Positions 45,731-54,002 of a DNA stretch of 64,000 bases are shown here, piece by piece; position 1 is the first letter of the stretch, and each line of letters opens with the position of its first letter. Below the pieces are notes generated by a model that made no database searches, was not told where the DNA came from, and worked only from the letters and a program-made list of their open reading frames with translations. The position numbers and the translations under genes were made by a program. Source of the DNA: Syntrophomonas zehnderi OL-4 (GTDB lineage: Bacteria > Bacillota > Syntrophomonadia > Syntrophomonadales > Syntrophomonadaceae). The stretch lies in assembly GCF_000983115.1 (NCBI RefSeq), contig NZ_CGIH01000005.1:41322-105321 (forward strand), read 5' to 3'.

Positions 45731-46865
45731 TATACATCTCCATGAGCGCATTAAATGCTCCACCGTGAGAAACGTTTAATAATTTAAATGCATCGTCATG
45801 TAGGATCTGCCCTTCTAAAGTTGAATTAATGACTGCTTTTGCAAACGTTTTGCTAAGGTTGCTTTTCTTTGTTATATAGTAAGAACCACCGCTATCGCCA
45901 TCTAATTTCCTTTTGAAATTTTCCATAGATATTGCGTAGATTTTTTGGTAAGTGGGATAATCTATCCTTTCCATGTCAAAATAACGTTTGGCTAAGGCTA
46001 AAGCACTCACTTTGAGTTTTTTAGATTGGCGCTCTATGAAATCTATTTGATCAGCCGGATTTTGCCAAAGTTCCAAAATCAATTTTTCTGGCATTAATAC
46101 TTCGGAGGTAATTTTGTTACAAATTATCTCGTTATCTGTATTATCTTCAGTAATAACGTTATCGTCCGTACTGATAAGCAGATGGGTAAATTCATGTATT
46201 AAGGAAAATATTTTAGCTGCGGCACTATCTTTATTATTAATAAAAATTAGTGGGGCGAACTCGTCAAATAGTAAAAAAGCCCGGAATTCAGTAATATCAA
46301 GAGGCCGGTGGGTATTGTTAATTACGACCCCATTCTTCATTACCAAGACTCCTGCATCTTCTATCTTTGTCTTTAAAAGATTAAACGCACTATCATAATC
46401 AGAGCATTTATTATACCAATCTATCGGCAAATCTAAGATTTTTCTAATTTCCTTAACAACTTCAGGCATTTTATTTAAACTACTACCTTTAAACATTCCT
46501 ATAAAAGGTAATGCTTCGGCATTTATAGCAATTCTATATTCCCTCATCCACAACATTTTTTGCTGCATGTCGTTTATAGTGTCAACTAAGTCACGGCTAG
46601 GTTTATTCATTACCGCACTATTAATCGTACGATAATCCGTTTTAATCAGGCCATCTTCGGGGGGGCTTTTAAGAAGTAAATATCCAAAAGGTATATTAAT
46701 TCTTTTGCTGAATTTCTCCAACTGATTCAATGTGGGGAGTTTTTCTTTAGAGAGCCATTTTTGTAAATTATCGTATTCAGATGAAGTTAGTTTGGAAGTA
46801 TAATTTGAATTATTAATAGCCCACTCTAAAACAAGCGGGTTAATATCGATATTTACAGATGGCAT
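45723..46865 (-). CDS. HTH and ImmA/IrrE metallopeptidase, antitoxin partner
   Basis: 380 residues from ATG at 46865 with AAAGGGGG upstream. The N-terminal ~70 residues resemble a Xre-type HTH (TSSEYDNLQKWLSKEKLPTLNQLEKFSKRINIPFGYLLL). The central zinc-peptidase motif is HEFTH in KIFSLIHEFTHLLISTDDN, with a downstream acidic ligand in ITSEVLMPEKLI. C-terminal: ALAKRYFDMERIDYPTYQKIYA. Such proteins act as antitoxin/regulators, often cleaving repressors. It overlaps the DUF4411 gene by 8 bases. Confidence 0.85.
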   Translation of the reverse strand: MPSVNIDINPLVLEWAINNSNYTSKLTSSEYDNLQKWLSKEKLPTLNQLEKFSKRINIPFGYLLLKSPPEDGLIKTDYRTINSAVMNKPSRDLVDTINDMQQKMLWMREYRIAINAEALPFIGMFKGSSLNKMPEVVKEIRKILDLPIDWYNKCSDYDSAFNLLKTKIEDAGVLVMKNGVVINNTHRPLDITEFRAFLLFDEFAPLIFINNKDSAAAKIFSLIHEFTHLLISTDDNVITEDNTDNEIICNKITSEVLMPEKLILELWQNPADQIDFIERQSKKLKVSALALAKRYFDMERIDYPTYQKIYAISMENFKRKLDGDSGGSYYITKKSNLSKTFAKAVINSTLEGQILHDDAFKLLNVSHGGAFNALMEMYND

Positions 46866-47072
46866 ACTAAAAACCCCCTTTCCTAAAGTTAGTAGCTGGA
46901 TTATCTTAATGTATTTCAATAATAGCACAGATTTTATTTTCCAAGAAAGCAATGTTTATAAACAAACTACTGAAACACCTCCGTTAGCTTTATCACCCGG
47001 CCGGGGAAAAGTGAGCTAAAACCAGCCTCAAAAAAGCTAATAATCCTCCCTGGGTATCATGCAAATATAGTA

Positions 47073-47087
47073 AAAATTTGGTATAAT
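47073..47087 (+). promoter_or_regulatory. extended -10 promoter for the parA-like gene
   Basis: TGGTATAAT (extended -10 TGnTATAAT at 47079-47087) ~35 bases before the TTG start; no -35 was found at standard spacing. Confidence 0.5.
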
Positions 47088-47122
47088 CGCTCTAGGCATA
47101 TTATGCGGAAGGGGCGGTTTTT

Positions 47123-48079
47123 TTGGGGGCGAAGGTAATTAGTATTATCAATTGGAAAGGCGGGGTAGGCAAGACTACCCTGACCCATCATTTAGGAACG
47201 GGCATAATGCACCTGGAGCCGGAGGAACGGGTGCGCTATTTCGGTCGGGAGGATATGCCGCGGGTATTGTTGGTGGACAGTGACGCCCAGTGCAGCCTTT
47301 CGGTAGCCTGTTTGGATGTGGAAACCTATGAGCGTCTGATTTACCGGGAGAAGCGGGAAACCTTAAATGACATCTATTTGCCATATTTACAAAATGACCG
47401 GTGGGAGAGCGATGTAGGCAGCTGTATATTAAAATGGCAAGTACGCGCTTCCAACCGGGGAACCTACCCCACGGTAGACCTGCTCCCGGCGCATCAGGAA
47501 CTTATCTTTATGGACATGAATATTGCCGTTTATAAACGGGCCAGTATGGTGGGCAGTCTAATGGAGTCGGATGTTTATAAGTTTCAGGTACTAGATCAGA
47601 TCTTGCTGCAGGTTAAAGATGACTATGACTTCATTTTTATCGACTGTCCCCCCAGTTTAAATTTTCTTACCTTAAATGCCTTTTATGCCAGTGATTATTA
47701 CTTGATTCCCACCCTCTTGGATTTATTGGCTATATATGGTTTATCCTCGATTGTATCGCGAGTAGAAGAAATGAACGGGGTTTTTCTGCGCTCAGCGGAC
47801 GGTTATACGCCCACTAAGCTGCTGGGGGTAGTAGCCAACAACGTCCGCGAATACAAGCAGGAGCCTAAGGAAAGTCAGGCAACTATTCAGCAGCAGTTGT
47901 TTAATATGGTAGGAGATCAGCTTTTCCAAAATTATGTGACCATGGGTGACGGCATACCGTCTGCCAACCAAGTTGGATACCCGGTTTATGCCTTAAGCGG
48001 CACCAACAGCAAAGCCAAAAAACAGGGTCAGGAGATGCTGGCGGTATTGACTGAAATGCTGGAAAGGATGGAGGGCTAA
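47123..48079 (+). CDS. ParA/Soj-family ATPase
   Basis: 318 residues, TTG start at 47123 behind GGAAGGGG. The deviant Walker A is KGGVGKTT (K12, K17) in VISIINWKGGVGKTTLTHHLG; then VLLVDSDAQCSLSVACLD, FIFIDCPPSLNFLTLNAFYASDYYLIPTLLDLLAIYGLSSI. It has an extended middle (residues ~50-125) compared with minimal ParA. There is no parB next to it; the following gene is SAP-like instead. Partition of a plasmid-like island, or positioning of another complex, are options. It begins a four-gene run of proteins on the plus strand. Confidence 0.8.
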   Translation: MGAKVISIINWKGGVGKTTLTHHLGTGIMHLEPEERVRYFGREDMPRVLLVDSDAQCSLSVACLDVETYERLIYREKRETLNDIYLPYLQNDRWESDVGSCILKWQVRASNRGTYPTVDLLPAHQELIFMDMNIAVYKRASMVGSLMESDVYKFQVLDQILLQVKDDYDFIFIDCPPSLNFLTLNAFYASDYYLIPTLLDLLAIYGLSSIVSRVEEMNGVFLRSADGYTPTKLLGVVANNVREYKQEPKESQATIQQQLFNMVGDQLFQNYVTMGDGIPSANQVGYPVYALSGTNSKAKKQGQEMLAVLTEMLERMEG

Positions 48080-48082
48080 GCG

Positions 48083-48868
48083 TTGAAGGTTGGACAGTTG
48101 CACCGGGTGATGGAGCTTCTTCTTCCGATTCTGGAGCACTACCGGGAATGGACAGTAGAGGCTATGCTTAAAGATATTGCTGAACACTGCCAAACAGAGG
48201 GGGCGGTACTAACCGGGGAGATCCAGCCGTCGGATAAGGCTCAGCCCAGCGCACAGGCGACCCCGGTAAGCCGCCCACTGACCGGGCAGGCTAAAGAGGA
48301 AGCCAAGGCAGCTGAACAGGCTAAGCTTGTCAGCCGCTCGCAGCTTCCTTATCGTCCTTCCCAGACTGAACTGCTGGAAATCCTGCCGGAATTATCATCT
48401 GAAGAATTGATAACGGTCATAAATGGATATACTAAAGAGCAATTATTAGCCCTGGCTAGAGGAACGGGTATGAAGGGTTATAGTAAACTTAACAAAGAAC
48501 CACTAAAAATGGCAATTTGCAGCTTTTTAACCGCGACCGGGGAGGCGGGTCAGGCAATTAACCAATCGGTGCTGCGGCGTGACAAAACTGCAGCAAATCC
48601 GGAAGCACAAGCACAGGGACGACCGCCGCAAGCAGTGCCAGACGTTATCAGCCCCGAGCTGAAAGCGGCTGCGAAAGCCCTGCCTGAACTTAGTCCCGAA
48701 GAACGCATCCAGCTTTTAAAGAGTTTTACCAAAAAACAGATCGAGATGATCGCCCACTATCACCAGTTGAGAATCCCGAAAAATAACAGTAAAGATAACG
48801 CAATTCGCATCCTGGCTAACCAGGTCGGTTTTTTAAACGTGCACCGCAACATGGGAAAAAGACCGTAA
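48083..48868 (+). CDS. SAP-like repeat protein downstream of parA
   Basis: 261 residues, TTG start 48083, four bases after parA. The N-terminus is a short helical region. Two similar ~50-residue blocks are visible: ILPELSSEELITVINGYTKEQLLALARGTGMKGYSKLNKEPLKMAICSFL and LPELSPEERIQLLKSFTKKQIEMIAHYHQLRIPKNNSKDNAIRILANQVGF. They look like SAP/Rho-N type helix-extended-helix DNA-binding folds. The linker is Q/A/P-rich. It may be the DNA-binding partner of the ParA ATPase, replacing ParB; this is inferred. Confidence 0.5.
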   Translation: MKVGQLHRVMELLLPILEHYREWTVEAMLKDIAEHCQTEGAVLTGEIQPSDKAQPSAQATPVSRPLTGQAKEEAKAAEQAKLVSRSQLPYRPSQTELLEILPELSSEELITVINGYTKEQLLALARGTGMKGYSKLNKEPLKMAICSFLTATGEAGQAINQSVLRRDKTAANPEAQAQGRPPQAVPDVISPELKAAAKALPELSPEERIQLLKSFTKKQIEMIAHYHQLRIPKNNSKDNAIRILANQVGFLNVHRNMGKRP

Positions 48869-48893
48869 TCTAGGAATCTAAGACGACAATAAG

Positions 48894-48942
48894 CATGGCA
48901 TGACCAGAAATACTCGTGGAGGTCTGCCATGTTTTTATTTTG
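48894..48942 (+). terminator. terminator after the parA-SAP pair
   Basis: Stem CATGGCA(T)GACC / GGTCTGCCATG with a one-base bulge and a 15-base loop, then TTTTTATTTTG. Confidence 0.8.
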
Positions 48943-49059
48943 TAATTAGAGCAAAATAAAAGTTTATACAACTACACATAACAAAAATATTATACAATGG
49001 TTTACAACATATCCATATTATGTTAAATTATAAAAAACGGACAGGAAAGAGGGGTAAGG

Positions 49060-49518
49060 ATGGATTTGGAACGGCAGCAATTAATAGAATCAAACCGCCG
49101 CTGGCTGGAAACGGCGCGGCGGGAGTTGGCAGAACACCAGGAGGAAGTCAGGCGGCTGCAGCAGGAGATCCATCACATGGAAATATGGCTGGAGTCCGTA
49201 GAAAAAAGCCGGTCGGCAGATGACAGTACAGCCGTTTTAACTGAGCCTGGTGAATATCCGGTTAATGAAGCAGAATCAGACATAATCGAACCAGAATTAA
49301 AGGGGGACCGCTTGAGAGAGGAAACGGTGCGGATTTTAACGGAGGTATTTCCGCAAGAGATGTATTACCGGGAAATCCTGCGCCAGCTTACCCTGCGCGG
49401 CTTTGAGGTAGGGGGCAAAGACCCCGGGCTTAACCTTTTAGCCCACCTGGCCCGCGAGCCGCGCGTCAAACGAGGTTTGAAAAGGGGTGTCTATACCTTA
49501 AGCCAAATGCCGGAATAG
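49060..49518 (+). CDS. HARE-HTH-like protein with coiled coil
   Basis: 152 residues, ATG with a GAGGGGTA site. Residues 1-50 are a strong coiled coil (ERQQLIESNRRWLETARRELAEHQEEVRRLQQEIHHMEIWLESVEKS). Residues ~85-150 (LREETVRILTEVFPQEMYYREILRQLTLRGFEVGGKDPGLNLLAHLAREPRVKRGLKRGVYTL) look like a winged-helix HARE-HTH domain, which in bacteria and eukaryotes occurs in chromatin and restriction-linked proteins. It lies after the SAP-like gene and its terminator. Function unknown. Confidence 0.6.
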   Translation: MDLERQQLIESNRRWLETARRELAEHQEEVRRLQQEIHHMEIWLESVEKSRSADDSTAVLTEPGEYPVNEAESDIIEPELKGDRLREETVRILTEVFPQEMYYREILRQLTLRGFEVGGKDPGLNLLAHLAREPRVKRGLKRGVYTLSQMPE

Positions 49519-49793
49519 CCTGGCTGAGTACGCTTAAAAACCTAGCGCAGAAGGGTGTATTAGAATCTAGTAAGAGTTTTGATTATATTTAACCACCGTT
49601 ACGGATCCTTTAGCTTTTGCAGGCAAGTAAGGCTGTTCCTGTCCGCAGCGTAGCTGTGATATCTGGTTGTGGTCGGTACTTAATTTATTAACAGCCGTAG
49701 AAATTCGGATAATTGAATACCAACTATAAGGTTTATTATTATGGGTTTACTGCTGATTTGTGCGGCAACGCCTAAGAATGGAGGGAAAATACC

Positions 49794-50378
49794 ATGGATA
49801 TGGGGAAGGTTGAACAATTAAGGGATGAGGTCATCGGTTTACGTCCGGTTTATTGTGAGATAGGCAATGCGACCGAACTACTGCTGAAAGACGGTACCAT
49901 TATATTGGACAAACGCACCCTTAATTCCGTAGTCAAAGCCTTGGCTGCTGCTTATGCAGTAAATCTTAAGGCTCAGCGCAAACATCTCCAGGAAAAACTC
50001 GACCGTAAAGGAATACTACCTTTTTATCTAGGGGACGGACGAGTATTTATCCCCCTTAAAATGCGCCAGGCCGTAACAGCCAATGACGCAGTATACGGAT
50101 ATATTGATCTAAATTATATGACCGAGCCGCGCCCGCAAACCGGCAAGGAATGTGCGATTGAATTAATAAATGGAATCAAGCTGCAGGTCTTAAGCGGTCA
50201 ATCAACAGTACTGGGAGTCCAGCATACCGGTACGGTAGTGCGCTCCCTCCTGCAGCCGGACAAGCCTAAAGATGTAATAGAAGAATTAATCATCCAAGCA
50301 GTCCACGCCGTAGTCAACACCCTGACCGATCAGCATCGACAATTACGGCGCATAGAAGAAAAGCTGGATCGCAGATAA
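49794..50378 (+). CDS. unrecognised cytosolic protein
   Basis: 194 residues, ATG 49794 with a GGAGGG site (49800 is an alternative). No family recognised. A beta-rich region (LLLKDGTIILDKRT, LGDGRVFIPLKMRQAVTANDAVYGYIDLNYMTEP, AIELINGIKLQVLSGQSTVLGVQHTGTVVRSLL) is followed by a helical C-terminus with TDQHRQLRRIEEKLDRR. It vaguely resembles the ComK layout, which I do not claim. The 275-base gap before it holds decayed hairpin repeats only. The left hairpin of the RAYT element begins right at its stop. Confidence 0.4.
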   Translation: MDMGKVEQLRDEVIGLRPVYCEIGNATELLLKDGTIILDKRTLNSVVKALAAAYAVNLKAQRKHLQEKLDRKGILPFYLGDGRVFIPLKMRQAVTANDAVYGYIDLNYMTEPRPQTGKECAIELINGIKLQVLSGQSTVLGVQHTGTVVRSLLQPDKPKDVIEELIIQAVHAVVNTLTDQHRQLRRIEEKLDRR

Positions 50379-51299
50379 AAACAAGGGGACACTCTTTTTG
50401 TTTGGTTAGAGCCTGGACAAATAAAACAAAAAGAACGTCCCCCTGTTTGTGATTATTGGTATAATAGGAAGAAAATGGCGGATGTGATACGAATGGCCAG
50501 AACGGCGAGAGAAAAGTGCGATAGTGGGATATACCATGTTATTTTACGGGGTATTAATCGCCAGGACATCTTTTACGATGATGATGATTTCCAGCAGTTC
50601 TTAGAAACAGTCGGGCAGAAAAAAACAGATAACCAGTTCGCGCTATATGCTTATTGTCTGATGAGTAACCATGTGCATTTACTATTACAAGAACATACCG
50701 ATAACATATCACGCATCATGAGCCGCATAGGAAGCAGCTATGCCTGGTGGTACAATCAAAAATACGACAGAAGCGGCCACGTATTCCAGGGAAGATACGG
50801 CAGCGAATGTGTCAAAGATAACTCCTATTTATTAACGGTAATGCGCTATATCCACAACAATCCGGTAAAGGCAGAAATGGTTGGTAAGCCAGAAGAATAC
50901 AAATGGAGCAGTATGCTGGCGTATTATAGCGGCAGAGAATACCCGGTCAAACTAACCGATACCGATTTTATTTTAGGAATAATTCATTCCGAACGAAGTA
51001 AAGCGATTGCGGGATTAAGGGAATTTATGAGCCGAAAAAACGATGATAAATGCTTGGATGAGGAGATAAAAATACGCAAAAGTGATAGGGAAGTCAAAGA
51101 CGAGATCGAAGCACTGATGAATGGAGAATTAATTGGAAAGCTACCAGGCATGGATAAAGCGCAGCTCAACGAGATATTGCGGAAAATAAAGGAGAGTGAA
51201 GGGGTTACCCTACGCCAGATAGCCCGAGTAACCGGGTTGAGTGTAAATATTATATATTCAGCGTAACGGAAACCAAACAAAAAGAACGTCCCCCTGTTT
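50379..51299 (+). mobile_element. RAYT (REP-associated tyrosine transposase) unit with flanking hairpin repeats
   Basis: Left: two arms, 50379-50403 and 50424-50448, that pair as a 25-bp imperfect hairpin (AAACARGGGGAC..TCTTTTTGTTT). Right: a single arm at 51275-51299 identical to 50424-50448 (AAACAAAAAGAACGTCCCCC). The transposase gene lies between. The same arm sequence recurs as a perfect hairpin at 55118-55182. Confidence 0.8.
50475..51266 (+). CDS. RAYT transposase (Y1_Tnp, IS200-like)
   Basis: 263 residues, ATG 50475 with AGGAAG; 50493 is an alternative start. The single-tyrosine HUH-type nuclease fold shows YHVILRGINRQDIFYDDDDFQQFLETV, the His-hydrophobic-His motif MSNHVHLLLQEH, and a catalytic tyrosine in SSYAWWYNQKYDRSGHVFQGRYGSECV or MRYIHNNPVKAEMVG. 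A C-terminal helical/HTH part (GVTLRQIARVTGLSVNIIYSA) could bind DNA. RAYTs are thought to process and spread REP hairpins. It looks intact. Confidence 0.9.
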   Translation: MADVIRMARTAREKCDSGIYHVILRGINRQDIFYDDDDFQQFLETVGQKKTDNQFALYAYCLMSNHVHLLLQEHTDNISRIMSRIGSSYAWWYNQKYDRSGHVFQGRYGSECVKDNSYLLTVMRYIHNNPVKAEMVGKPEEYKWSSMLAYYSGREYPVKLTDTDFILGIIHSERSKAIAGLREFMSRKNDDKCLDEEIKIRKSDREVKDEIEALMNGELIGKLPGMDKAQLNEILRKIKESEGVTLRQIARVTGLSVNIIYSA

Positions 51300-51401
51300 T
51301 CTGTGTTTTCTGTTTTCTGCACTTTTTTTCATAAACCTGGAACAAAACCCGGAAAGCTTTCGTCACAAGAAACAGCCATGATCATATGGTGGAGGAAAAA
51401 C

Positions 51402-51506
51402 ATGGTTATGATTTGCACCTCTACTGATTACCTGAACAACAAATCAGAAAAAATGAAAGGGGGAATACCACAAGTCATTAGTTTGACCGAATGGTCGACC
51501 ACCTGA
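51402..51506 (+). CDS. small ORF in the surface-protein leader
   Basis: 34 codons from ATG 51402 with a strong GGAGGAAAAAC site, ending 39 bases before the surface protein gene (MVMICTSTDYLNNKSEKMKGG...). It is not recognised. A leader peptide is possible, as is chance. The rest of the 51300-51544 leader shows no clear terminator; TGGTCGACCA near the ORF end is a short palindrome. Confidence 0.3.
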   Translation: MVMICTSTDYLNNKSEKMKGGIPQVISLTEWSTT

Positions 51507-51544
51507 AAAGATTTATTTTAACTTATATTTAAGGAGGAAAAAGA

Positions 51545-53860
51545 ATGTTAAGAAGACAAAGCAAACCGCTGTCAATAGCGCTGATATTCGTATTCTGCAT
51601 GAGCTTCATGTTTGCAGGCTTTGCAGCCCCGGATTCAGCTAGTGCTGCAACCACTAACTTGATAACAAGCACTTCTGCTTTTGATGGAAACGCTGGAAAT
51701 CAGAATTTAGGACAAGTTTGGATTTATGAAAATACTGATCAGGCAGGTAGTGTATTTTTTGATACCACAGCAGTGCCCGGTATACAATATGACATTACTG
51801 TAACTATTTTAACATCAGGCGTTGAGTTTCAAGCAGCACCGACGGCAGGTACTGTGGGTACCTTTGTTGCACCGCTAGTTACAATTCCTGTAGGAACAAA
51901 TAAAATAGTTGCGGGGGATATAACTCTTCTGGGTACAGGTACGACCAAAACCTATACAATACGTGTTACCCCATCAACCGCAGCAGGTACTAGAAGTGGT
52001 CTGCAGTTTATGTTCCCGGTTAACATTGCAGGCGCAAGTGCTGGCCCCATAGAAGTGGAAATCACGGCACCTGATACCGGAATTACCAGCGGTAAATTTA
52101 CTGTTGGACAAATCGCTGGAACCGGTACTCAAACGGTTGTTCTGGATACCGCTACTGTTCAAAATGGTGCTGTAGGAAGTGCTTGTGGGTTACTCAGAAT
52201 CCAAGAATCCGTTGTAGATAGTCTGGCAGCCGGAACCCAGGTACGCCTTGACCTACCGGCTAACATGACCTGGAACGCTGCTACTGTTGTTACACCAGTT
52301 GGATTAACAATAGCCACACCTGCTGGCACAACACCTGTGGCTGGAGGCAATGCAGGTATTTCTACAAATTCAGCTGGGAATTCGAGACTGTCATTTAATG
52401 TAACAGCCAATCCGGCAGGTGGCAGCAGAGAAATTATTACGATAACTCCTAGCATAGATGTTGATGATTTCGCAAGTGCTGGTGATATTACCATTTCCGT
52501 AAGTGGCAATAATAGTAATGTTACATCTGCAGATGTTGTTATCGGAAAGGTAGCCGATTTTGGTATTAAGGTAGAAGCAATTGGCGATCCGGCGATTATT
52601 GTTCCTGGTGTTATTGATGTACCGGCTGGCGGTTTTAAGATTATAGAATCTGTTAACGGAAGCTTGTTAGGCGGTCGCAGTGTCCTCATGGAATTACCTT
52701 CATATGTTCGCTGGTTTACCGATCCGTCAATGACTACTGAAAAAGGTACGGCTGCTTTACTTGCTACTGTACCCAACAACACTATAGATGATTCCAGAAA
52801 TACAAAGAAATATACGGTAGCACCCGCTGGTAGTGCTAGTGCTACTACTATCAAATTTGATAGAATTCGTCTAATAGTTGATGCCGATGCACCAGAAGGC
52901 CCTGTAGAAGTTAAATTCTCAGGCACAGCAGGTGCTACTGGTTCGGTTGTAATTGCTAATGTCGTTAAATCCCTAAAAACAGAAGGTGGCAGCAATAAGG
53001 TTATTATTGGTGCTGCAAATCAAAAGGCCAGTGACTTTACAATTACTGAGGTTGCTAAAGGAATTATGCATGGAAACCCAACCTTGCTTAACTGGGCTAC
53101 AACTAGCAAAACTGCACTCGGCATAAACGCAAATCAGCAGGGATGGTTAAATATTATTGCTCCTCCAGGGGTCACATTTACCAAAGCGCCTACAGTGTCT
53201 GTAGAAGAGGGTAACATAAAGGTTGAAAAAGATTCTATCAGATTAAATGCAGGCAAGAATGTCGTTCAGATTAGAGTTAATGTAGCTTCAACGGCACCTT
53301 CAAAGCTTAAAGTATCTGATGTGTATCTTACTGTAGACAGAACAGTTCCGGTTGGCGATCTTAAGTTTGATATATCGGGGACTTCAGTTGATCGCTCCAG
53401 TCGCGCTAATGACGTAGCGGTAGCAACAGTAAAAGTCGCAGATGTTATAACACCTGCTCCCGACCAGGGAACTGAAGGTGCAGTAACTGGGCAGTTCAGA
53501 ATTGATTCTAATATCTACGAAGTAAACGGAGTATCCAAAATTATGGACGCTGTTCCTTATATTAAAGCCGGACGGACTTATGTACCGGTTAGATATCTGG
53601 CCTATGCCCTGGGAGTAGCCGAAGCTGATGTAGTATGGGATGAAGCAACTCAGAAAGTTACTATGACTAAGGGTGACAATAAAGTTGAACTTACCATCGG
53701 CAGCACCACCTACGCTATAAACGGCGAAGCTAAGACAATGGATGTAGCTCCTGAAATCAATAATGGCAGAACCATGTTGCCTGCTCGTTATGTAGCAGAA
53801 GGCTTTGGATATGCAGTGGGCTGGGATCCTGGCACACGCACAGTTTTGATTTCCAAATAA
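51545..53860 (+). CDS. S-layer-like surface protein with tandem modules and stalk domain
   Basis: 771 residues with an AAGGAGG site. The signal peptide (SIALIFVFCMSFMFAGFAAPDSASAAT) is clear. The body is Ser/Thr/Ala/Gly-rich and almost free of cysteine. Three modules share a pattern: GLLRIQESVVDSLAAGTQVRLDLPANMTW, GGFKIIESVNGSLLGGRSVLMELPSYVRW, and DFTITEVAKGIMHGNPTLLNW...NIIAPPGVTF. The C-terminal ~135 residues form two CuAO-N/stalk units (RTYVPVRYLAYALG..VVWDEATQKVTM and RTMLPARYVAEGFGYAVGWDPGTRTVLIS), a wall-anchoring type rather than a copper enzyme. Composition and leader suggest high expression. A strong terminator follows. Confidence 0.8.
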   Translation: MLRRQSKPLSIALIFVFCMSFMFAGFAAPDSASAATTNLITSTSAFDGNAGNQNLGQVWIYENTDQAGSVFFDTTAVPGIQYDITVTILTSGVEFQAAPTAGTVGTFVAPLVTIPVGTNKIVAGDITLLGTGTTKTYTIRVTPSTAAGTRSGLQFMFPVNIAGASAGPIEVEITAPDTGITSGKFTVGQIAGTGTQTVVLDTATVQNGAVGSACGLLRIQESVVDSLAAGTQVRLDLPANMTWNAATVVTPVGLTIATPAGTTPVAGGNAGISTNSAGNSRLSFNVTANPAGGSREIITITPSIDVDDFASAGDITISVSGNNSNVTSADVVIGKVADFGIKVEAIGDPAIIVPGVIDVPAGGFKIIESVNGSLLGGRSVLMELPSYVRWFTDPSMTTEKGTAALLATVPNNTIDDSRNTKKYTVAPAGSASATTIKFDRIRLIVDADAPEGPVEVKFSGTAGATGSVVIANVVKSLKTEGGSNKVIIGAANQKASDFTITEVAKGIMHGNPTLLNWATTSKTALGINANQQGWLNIIAPPGVTFTKAPTVSVEEGNIKVEKDSIRLNAGKNVVQIRVNVASTAPSKLKVSDVYLTVDRTVPVGDLKFDISGTSVDRSSRANDVAVATVKVADVITPAPDQGTEGAVTGQFRIDSNIYEVNGVSKIMDAVPYIKAGRTYVPVRYLAYALGVAEADVVWDEATQKVTMTKGDNKVELTIGSTTYAINGEAKTMDVAPEINNGRTMLPARYVAEGFGYAVGWDPGTRTVLISK

Positions 53861-53880
53861 TCTGTAAAGATTAAGAAAAA

Positions 53881-53907
53881 CCGAACCCCACCGGGGTTCG
53901 GTTTTTT
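53881..53907 (+). terminator. Rho-independent terminator after the surface protein
   Basis: Perfect 9-bp stem CCGAACCCC / GGGGTTCGG, ACC loop, then TTTTTT; an A-run before the stem could pair with the T's to make it bidirectional. Confidence 0.95.
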
Positions 53908-53926
53908 GTGACTATTGAGGATTATA

Positions 53927-53980
53927 TTGACACTGCGCCGGGCAGTTTATATAATGAATTTATACTGACCGGTGAGTCGG
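53927..53980 (+). promoter_or_regulatory. tolC-like promoter and TetR-type operator
   Basis: A perfect TTGACA (53927-53932), 17-bp spacer, and perfect TATAAT (53950-53955) form a strong promoter. GACCGGTGAGTCGG at 53967-53980 shares the outer GACCG....GTCGG halves of the operator at 55243-55256 and sits at nearly the same place, ~17 bases after the -10 start. The inner bases differ, so it is a weaker palindrome. Confidence 0.65.
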
Positions 53981-54002
53981 AGCTATATGCGAGGTGTTAT
54001 GA

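Noticed and set aside
49794..50378. ComK-like competence factor
   Set aside because: There is only a vague similarity in layout; no diagnostic motif was found.
52159..52995. 278-residue open frame on the minus strand
   Set aside because: It is antisense to the repetitive surface protein, with low complexity (Pro/Thr/Val) that mirrors the sense codons.
38360..53860. copper amine oxidase activity in the amidase and surface protein
   Set aside because: Only the small N-terminal-type stalk domain is present, without the catalytic amine oxidase domain or its topaquinone site.
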